A stretch of 18,501 nucleotides of DNA from CAYNYF01 sp964401385 (GTDB lineage: Bacteria > Planctomycetota > Phycisphaerae > SM23-33), in NCBI GenBank assembly GCA_964401385.1, contig CAYNYF010000085.1, forward strand, positions 1-18,501. The letters are read 5' to 3'. The position numbers and the translations under genes were made by a program. Below are positions 14,283 through 18,501 of the stretch, piece by piece; position 1 is the stretch's first letter; every line of letters begins with the position of its first letter. The notes under the pieces are model-generated. The model was given only the letters and a program-made list of their open reading frames with translations. It did no database searches and was not told where the DNA came from.

Positions 14283-15182
14283 CTACGTCCACTCGCGTCG
14301 CCACGCCGAACGGTTGTAGATCTGCTGGAAGCCCATGGACAGATACAGCCGCTTGTTGGTTCCGACATAGGCTACCGTGGCGCCCTGCTGGCCACAACGC
14401 CGGATGCCCTCAAGCACAGCGGCGCTCGCAAGGCCCATTCGCCGGTAGTCCGGATCGGTGGCCACTGGTTCGACATAGGCTATCCTGTGCACAGGCTCAT
14501 ACCACATGCCGCAGTAGGAGACGAACTGGCCGGTGGGCGCCTCGACGACGATGTTCAGATCCTTCCTGAAGTTCGGGGCGCTCTGCATGAATCTGCGGTG
14601 CTCTATGCCGTCAGCCGGCGGATTGTCGCCATGGTTGAATCCCCGCCACATCGCTGTGTGGACCTTCACCAGATCGTTGTCGTCCGCAAGTGACTTGAGA
14701 CGGAAACCGTCGGGCAACGTGATCTCCGGAAAAGGATCAGGAATGATGAAGTGCGACATCGGCTCTCCCCACGTCTGTTTGACGTAGCCCCGTTCTGTGG
14801 CCAGGCACTGAAACCGGTCGTCACGGTCGTTAATGAGGATAGTGAGTACCTTGGCGCTGTCCTCGCATTTGTGGAGATGTTTCTCGGCATAGGTGAGCAT
14901 GTCGTTCTTCAGGGCACTGTGGTCGGGGGCGACCTCGAAGTAGGCCAGGCCCATCTTCTCCTCCGGGTGCACCACAGCTACGATCTGACCACCCGTTTCC
15001 CAGATTCCGATGACGCTGAAGTCATACTCCCCGATCAGGGAGTGCTTCAGGTAGTGCATGTACTCCCATCGCGGCCCAAGCCAGTTGACGTGGTCGGCCG
15101 TCGTGTCGTATGTCCTGATGAGGAACTGCCCCACCTTGTCGAAGTCAGTTTCCCGCGCGTAAGGTCGAGTCTTGATGTCCAT
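14283..15182 (-). CDS. GNAT-family acetyltransferase, probably two GNAT units
   Basis: 299 aa from ATG 15182; a GTG at 15218 in frame has GGAG five bases upstream and would add 12 residues, so the start is uncertain. The N-terminal half begins IKTRPYARETDFDKVGQFL, a normal GNAT opening, and looks like a worn GNAT unit. The C-terminal half contains IVVEAPTGQFVSYCGMWYEP, then VATDPDYRRMGLASAAVLEG, the acetyl-CoA pyrophosphate loop (R-R-M-G-L-A), and YLSMGFQQIY near the end. Family members acetylate amines on small molecules or proteins; the substrate is unknown. Base composition is lower in GC than dprA next door. It is cargo of the second dprA-linked cassette and points opposite to the flavoprotein gene. 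Confidence 0.85.
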   Translation of the reverse strand: MDIKTRPYARETDFDKVGQFLIRTYDTTADHVNWLGPRWEYMHYLKHSLIGEYDFSVIGIWETGGQIVAVVHPEEKMGLAYFEVAPDHSALKNDMLTYAEKHLHKCEDSAKVLTILINDRDDRFQCLATERGYVKQTWGEPMSHFIIPDPFPEITLPDGFRLKSLADDNDLVKVHTAMWRGFNHGDNPPADGIEHRRFMQSAPNFRKDLNIVVEAPTGQFVSYCGMWYEPVHRIAYVEPVATDPDYRRMGLASAAVLEGIRRCGQQGATVAYVGTNKRLYLSMGFQQIYNRSAWRREWT

Positions 15183-15331
15183 GGTGTCTGCCGTGTGGCC
15201 GAACTTGTTGTTCTGCACAACATCTCCATTTGCCGGAGATCGAAGCTGAATCGACCGTTCAGTCTGCCAAGGGCCAGCAGCGACGTCAACCCATGGCATG
15301 GGTGAGATAGGAGATAGGGTAGGAGATAGGG

Positions 15332-15518
15332 GAGATAGGGGACAGGCTACTTTTCAGGACGAGATAGGGGACAGGCTACTTTTCAGGTGACACTTGGTTG
15401 GTGGAGGAGATAGGGGACAGGCTACTTTTCAGGTGAGATAGGGTGAGATAGGGGACAGGCTACTTTTCAGGACGAGATAGGGGACAGGCTACTTTTCAGG
15501 TGACACTTGGTTGGTGGA
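15332..15518. repeat. Five-unit repeat array with GGGGACAGGCTACTTTTC core
   Basis: Five copies of a 27-bp unit (GAGATA, then GGGGACAGGCTACTTTTC, then AGG) start at 15332, 15361, 15407, 15445 and 15474. Two pairs are joined by AC, and each pair is followed by TGACACTTGGTTGGTGGA (15388-15405 and 15501-15518). The block 15332-15405 is thus duplicated at 15445-15518 with a 113-bp period, with one more unit between. Partial GAGATAGG pieces precede and split the array. Units of this look are, as I recall, linked to REP-associated (IS200-like, Y1) transposases in several phyla; no such transposase is in the window. Confidence 0.9.
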
Positions 15519-15560
15519 TGGGCTCTGATAGGCCGAGCAGGAAGGACGACCACGGAATCC

Positions 15561-15580
15561 GGCGGGTCAGTTGACCCGCC
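15561..15580. terminator. Hairpin downstream of dprA
   Basis: GGCGGGTCA (15561-15569) and TGACCCGCC (15572-15580) form a perfect 9-bp inverted repeat, 26 bases after the dprA stop on the reverse strand. There is no T-run. It may terminate dprA or be a mobile palindrome. Confidence 0.45.
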
Positions 15581-15605
15581 CTACGTGCTGCCCAGGCGGG
15601 CCGCC

Positions 15606-16748
15606 TCAACCATCGGGGCGGTTCGACCGGGCGGTGAAGACGCCGCCGGGTTTCCGCGTGACGGCGCCCTTGATGGTCAGGGTGGTCATGGCCGCGGTGA
15701 CCTGATGGGCGGGCAGGCCCGAGCGGCGGATCAGCTCGTCCAGCGGCAGCTCCGCCGCGGAGAGGTGCCGCATCAGCTTCCGCTCGAGGTCGGTCAGCTC
15801 GACTTTCGGCCGGGGCGGCGCGGCCGCGGCCAAGGCGCCTTCCTCGACGAGGGTCTCACCGACGCGGTCGAGGGCGTTGAGGATGTCCTCCAGGTCCTGG
15901 ACCAGGGCGGCGGCGCCGTCGGCGATGAGCTGGTTGGTGCCCTGGCTGAAGGGCGAGTCCACCCGCCCGGGCACGGCGAAGACCTCCTTGCCCTGTTCGA
16001 CGGCCAGCCGGGCGGTGATCAGCGAGCCGCTGCGGCGGGCCGCCTCCACCACCAGCGCGCCCAGCGACAGCCCGGAGATGATGCGGTTGCGAATGGGGAA
16101 GTTGCCCGCCTTCACGTCCGTGCGCATGGGCAGCTCCGAGAGAACGGCCCCGCGGCCGTCGGCGACGATCCGCTCGAAAAGCTCCTTGTTCTCGGGCGGG
16201 TAGAGGTTGCACAGCCCGCAGCCCATGACGGCGATGGTCCTGCCGCCGGCCGAGAGCGCCCCGCGATGGGCGGCCGCGTCGATCCCGCGAGCCCCGCCGG
16301 AAACCACGGTGAAGCCGGCCCGCCCCAGCAGCCCGCCGAAGCGCTCGGCCTGCTCCAGGCCGTAGTAGGTGCACCGGCGCGAGCCCACGACGGCCAGGGC
16401 GACCGCGTCCGTCGGCAGCAGCTCGCCGCGGACGTACAGCACCGGCGGAGGGTCGGGAAGGTTCTTCAGCGCCGGCGGGTAGGCGTCATCTTCCAGGCAC
16501 AGGATGCCGGCGCCGTGGGCCTCGGCGAGGGCAAGCTCTTCGTCGACGGCTTCATCGTCCACGGCCGCGATGGCCGAGGCGATCTTCTCGCCCACGCCCT
16601 CGACCCGCCGCAGCTCCGCCGGCGCCGCCGCCGCGGCCGGGGCCACGCCGCCGAAGTGATCCACCAATCGCCGGAAGATCACCGCCCCCACGCCGGAGGC
16701 AAGGTGCAGCCGCAGGTACATCCGCTGCTGAGACCGAGGCTCGGCCAT
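15606..16748 (-). CDS. dprA: DNA processing protein DprA (Smf)
   Basis: 380 aa from ATG 16748, chosen for the GGGGAG six bases upstream; an ATG eleven codons earlier lies within an AT-rich likely -10 (TAATTTATG). DprA loads RecA on incoming single-stranded DNA in transformation. Visible: an N-terminal helix-hairpin-helix region (LRRVEGVGEKIASAI, 47-60), then the Rossmann-like core with YPPALKNLPDPPPVLYVRG, VVGSRRCTYYG, VVSGGARGIDAAAHRGAL (148-165), TIAVMGCGL, LSELP, FPIRNRIISGLS and SGSLITARLA. A C-terminal winged-helix domain ends in AMTTLTIKGAVTRKPGGVFTAR. The gene is intact, but its last 83 bp and its ARGID segment recur as fragments upstream in the window, on the same strand. Confidence 0.96.
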   Translation of the reverse strand: MAEPRSQQRMYLRLHLASGVGAVIFRRLVDHFGGVAPAAAAAPAELRRVEGVGEKIASAIAAVDDEAVDEELALAEAHGAGILCLEDDAYPPALKNLPDPPPVLYVRGELLPTDAVALAVVGSRRCTYYGLEQAERFGGLLGRAGFTVVSGGARGIDAAAHRGALSAGGRTIAVMGCGLCNLYPPENKELFERIVADGRGAVLSELPMRTDVKAGNFPIRNRIISGLSLGALVVEAARRSGSLITARLAVEQGKEVFAVPGRVDSPFSQGTNQLIADGAAALVQDLEDILNALDRVGETLVEEGALAAAAPPRPKVELTDLERKLMRHLSAAELPLDELIRRSGLPAHQVTAAMTTLTIKGAVTRKPGGVFTARSNRPDG

Positions 16749-16930
16749 CCGCCACTCCCCAACTTCAAGGACTCGCCGCATAAATTAGCACGGACAGGGG
16801 GGAAAGGCGAGGGTCGCCCCACAAGCCGTCGGGCACGAAGGAGAAACCAAGGCTACCGCGCTCGCGGCCCACACAAAGGCCGGCGGCTAAAGCCCGCGGC
16901 CCGGCCCGGCGCGGCTCGATCGAACCAGGC
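16749..16930. other. Gap between dprA and the PEP-CTERM gene
   Basis: Contains the presumed dprA promoter (TAATTTATG near 16782, reverse strand) and, at 16881-16898, a CGGCGGCTAAAGCCCGCG imperfect palindrome close to the stop of the PEP-CTERM gene, possibly a repeat-type or terminator hairpin. No gene is seen. Confidence 0.35.
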
Positions 16931-17968
16931 TTACTCCGGCCTGCGCCGGATAAGGGCGATCGCCCCCAGCGTCAGCAGCAACATCGTCGCCGGTTCGGGG
17001 ATGGGCGCGCCGCCAGTGCCGCAGCCGCCTGCGGCGAGCCCCTTCGAGCCGTAGTTGTCCGCCCAGAGGGTGTAATCTCCGCCGTCGACGAAACCATCGC
17101 CACTGAAGTCCCCTTGCTGCCAACCGCCGGGCTGGTTGTAGTTGTCGGCCCAGAGAGTGTAGTCGCCACCATCCACCATCCCGTCCAGGTTGGCATCGCC
17201 GGGGACAGGATCGGGGTTGACGATGAAGTTGGAGCCGTCGTCGCTGTCGAGATACAGCCAGAACTCGCCGGCGGGAAGAGCCCAGGGGTCGTCGCTGATC
17301 GTCAGCCCGTCGGGGGCGCGGGCAAAGCACTTGATGTAAGTCGCCCCGGCCTCCCAGTTGCCCTCGGCCAGCTCGGGCGGAGTCCACGAGGTGGCGTCCT
17401 TGGGCAGGTCCGGGCTTTCGTATTCCAGGCCGGGGTCTGAATAGCACGTCACGTAGGCAAAGACCTCGTCGAGGTCGGGGTCGGTCGGGTTGCCGGACCA
17501 CGACCATTGGACGGTCACGTTGGCGGGGGTGGGCGAGTCGGCGGGCAGGGGATAGGTGATGATCGGGAGCGCATACCAATCCTCCTCGGCGATGCTGGGA
17601 AAGCTGATGGTGCAGACCGTCTGTGTTGCCTGCCCGGCGTCCCACGTAAGCGTCCAGTTGGCGGAAATCTGGGTGGCCAGCTCGGCCCAGCTCAGCTCGT
17701 CGTAGTCGTAACCGAAGGTGCCACCGGGCTCCCAGCCTTCGCCGGCGTCATAGACCAGCGGGTAGGTGCCCGAGGGGGTGGTAAGCTGCCCCGAGGTGGC
17801 GCCGATCTTGTAGGCGTCCACGTCCACGTCGTACAGCAGCTCTCCTTCAGTGGTCGCGTACTTGGCCACAAGCACCTCGAGATCGTTGACCGGATCGCCC
17901 ATACTGGTCGAAGCCGGGGGACAAACGACCAGTCCAGTTGCGACAAGGAAACTGAGCGCACGACCCAT
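16931..17968 (-). CDS. Secreted PEP-CTERM protein with dockerin-like motifs
   Basis: 345 aa; ATG 17968 with AAGGAGG about seven bases before. A short signal peptide (ALSFLVATGLVVCPPAS) is followed by about 240 residues of strand-rich sequence without a family I recognise, rich in Trp, Tyr and acidic residues. Then come two dockerin-like calcium loops, GDANLDGMVDGGDYTLWADNY and GDFSGDGFVDGGDYTLWADNY (about 268-317), a Gly-rich linker, and the sorting tail PEPATMLLLTLGAIALIRRR: PEP motif, membrane helix, basic end. Such tails are processed by exosortase, leaving the protein on the cell surface or in exopolymer; no exosortase gene is in the window. Dockerin-like pairs are very common in planctomycete secreted proteins. 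Confidence 0.9.
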   Translation of the reverse strand: MGRALSFLVATGLVVCPPASTSMGDPVNDLEVLVAKYATTEGELLYDVDVDAYKIGATSGQLTTPSGTYPLVYDAGEGWEPGGTFGYDYDELSWAELATQISANWTLTWDAGQATQTVCTISFPSIAEEDWYALPIITYPLPADSPTPANVTVQWSWSGNPTDPDLDEVFAYVTCYSDPGLEYESPDLPKDATSWTPPELAEGNWEAGATYIKCFARAPDGLTISDDPWALPAGEFWLYLDSDDGSNFIVNPDPVPGDANLDGMVDGGDYTLWADNYNQPGGWQQGDFSGDGFVDGGDYTLWADNYGSKGLAAGGCGTGGAPIPEPATMLLLTLGAIALIRRRPE

Positions 17969-18010
17969 AACCGCTCCTCCTTATGAAGTATCGTACTCGC
18001 TTGGAGCCGT

Positions 18011-18032
18011 CGGCCGGAGACGCTCCCGGCCG
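18011..18032 (-). promoter_or_regulatory. Leader hairpin before the PEP-CTERM gene
   Basis: On the forward strand CGGCCGGAG (18011-18019) and CTCCCGGCCG (18023-18032) pair with one bulged base, loop ACG. It lies about 45 bases before the start codon, inside the presumed mRNA leader. No T-run follows. Confidence 0.35.
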
Positions 18033-18052
18033 CAGTGAACACAATGCCCCTT

Positions 18053-18095
18053 CGGTAAGCGATTACACGGTAAGCGATAAGTGCGATTTTGTCAA
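18053..18095 (-). promoter_or_regulatory. Promoter region with tandem 11-bp repeats
   Basis: CGGTAAGCGAT occurs twice on the forward strand (18053-18063 and 18068-18078), a 15-bp period. A perfect TTGACA -35 on the reverse strand occupies 18095-18090. A -10 at usual spacing (TACCGT, 18072-18067) is poor and lies within the repeats; TGTAAT (18067-18062) is better but 22 bases from the -35. The layout suggests a regulated promoter where a protein binds the repeats over the -10 zone. Confidence 0.5.
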
Positions 18096-18111
18096 GGACA
18101 GGCTGGCGCGG

Positions 18112-18145
18112 ACAACGCCCCGGCGCGCCCGCGCCGGGGCGTTGT
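18112..18145 (-). terminator. Strong 15-bp hairpin after secF
   Basis: ACAACGCCCCGGCGC (18112-18126) pairs perfectly with GCGCCGGGGCGTTGT (18131-18145), loop GCCC. It begins 27 bases after the secF stop. No T-run follows on either strand, but stem stability and position fit a terminator. Confidence 0.6.
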
Positions 18146-18172
18146 CATTCACCAAGCGTCCGGGGCCAGCGG

Positions 18173-18501
18173 CTACTTGCCCGGCACCGCCGCTGGCCGG
18201 CGGACCGCCCGGCCCACCAGGGCCCGCTTGAAGCCCAGCAGCATCGGGCTGGCGATCGCGACCGAGGAGTACGTGCCGAAGACGATGCCCACCAGCAGGG
18301 CGTAGGTGAAGGCGTGGATGCCCGCCCCGCCGAAGATGTACATCACCACCACCGCGATCAGGGTGGTGGCGGTCGTCAGCAACGTCCGGCTGAGGGTCTG
18401 GTTGATGGAGCGGTTGATGGTCTGCTCGTCCACGCTGGCCAGCTTGCCGCGGTTCTCGCGGATGCGGTCGAAGACGACGATGGTGTCGTTGACGGAGTAG
18501 C
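18173..18501 (-). CDS. secF: Protein translocase subunit SecF (or SecDF), C-terminal part
   Basis: Partial: open to the window edge, so the N-terminal part is missing. SecD and SecF use the proton gradient to help pull secreted proteins out of the Sec channel. The visible 109 or so residues start YSVNDTIVVFDRIRENRGK, the strongly conserved SecF segment, then INQTLSRTLLTTATTLIAV, and two hydrophobic helices (LIAVVVMYIFGGAGIHAF and ALLVGIVFGTYSSVAIASPM) before a short basic tail (GFKRALVGRAVRR). Whether this is a separate SecF or the end of a fused SecDF cannot be told here. Confidence 0.93.
   Translation of the reverse strand, partial: YSVNDTIVVFDRIRENRGKLASVDEQTINRSINQTLSRTLLTTATTLIAVVVMYIFGGAGIHAFTYALLVGIVFGTYSSVAIASPMLLGFKRALVGRAVRRPAAVPGK

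Noticed and set aside
15183..15299. GNAT start at the ATG at 15299
   Set aside because: The added residues do not resemble the family N terminus and no ribosome site precedes that ATG; the choice lies between 15182 and 15218.
15332..15518. CRISPR array
   Set aside because: Units are nearly contiguous, there are no unique spacers of regular length, the linker sequence itself is repeated, and no cas genes are present.

Overview
The window is GC-rich, mostly single-copy chromosomal DNA that looks planctomycetal, probably from the Phycisphaerae side. The pointers are a secreted protein with paired dockerin-like GDxNxDGxVDGGDY motifs and a PEP-CTERM tail, a zinc-ribbon/membrane/pseudopilin-like protein of the kind common in Planctomycetota, and the order ftsH, folP, cdaA, ybbR. 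The phylum call is inference; no 16S gene is present.

Layout. 1-1050: 3' end of ftsH (+). 1279-2905: a reverse-strand, lower-GC module with a near-consensus promoter, a 48-aa ORF, an unrecognised 278-aa protein, a PIN-domain protein and a 31-aa basic ORF; the last three are joined by two GTGA overlaps. It sits between ftsH and folP. 3027-7295: forward block folP, cdaA (diadenylate cyclase), a YbbR/CdaR-like partner joined by ATGA, and proA. 7313-8616: a possible 39-aa membrane ORF, a 94-aa four-cysteine protein, and a zinc-ribbon/TM/pseudopilin-like protein. 8841-9950: Gfo/Idh/MocA oxidoreductase. 9951-10347: non-coding, holding a possible three-way-junction RNA fold. 10348-11966: flavodoxin followed by a beta-propeller protein (-).

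11967-15605 is the accessory part. Two lower-GC cargo genes, a CoA-disulfide-reductase/NADH-oxidase-type flavoprotein (+) and a GNAT acetyltransferase (-), lie in two successive cassettes of the same build: a 108-bp repeat whose first half is a dprA fragment, the cargo gene, one or more copies of a GGGGACAGGCT(A/G)CTTTTC motif, then the last part of dprA. The 83-bp dprA tail at 13971-14053 is identical to the tail inside the intact dprA (15606-16748). This looks like repeated acquisition of cargo at the 3' end of dprA. No recombinase is encoded in the window.

16931-18501: the secreted PEP-CTERM/dockerin protein with a direct-repeat promoter region, then a strong hairpin and the C-terminal part of secF (or secDF), both on the reverse strand. 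The functional themes are membrane proteolysis, folate, c-di-AMP and proline synthesis in the housekeeping block, with accessory genes inserted between ftsH and folP and beside dprA.
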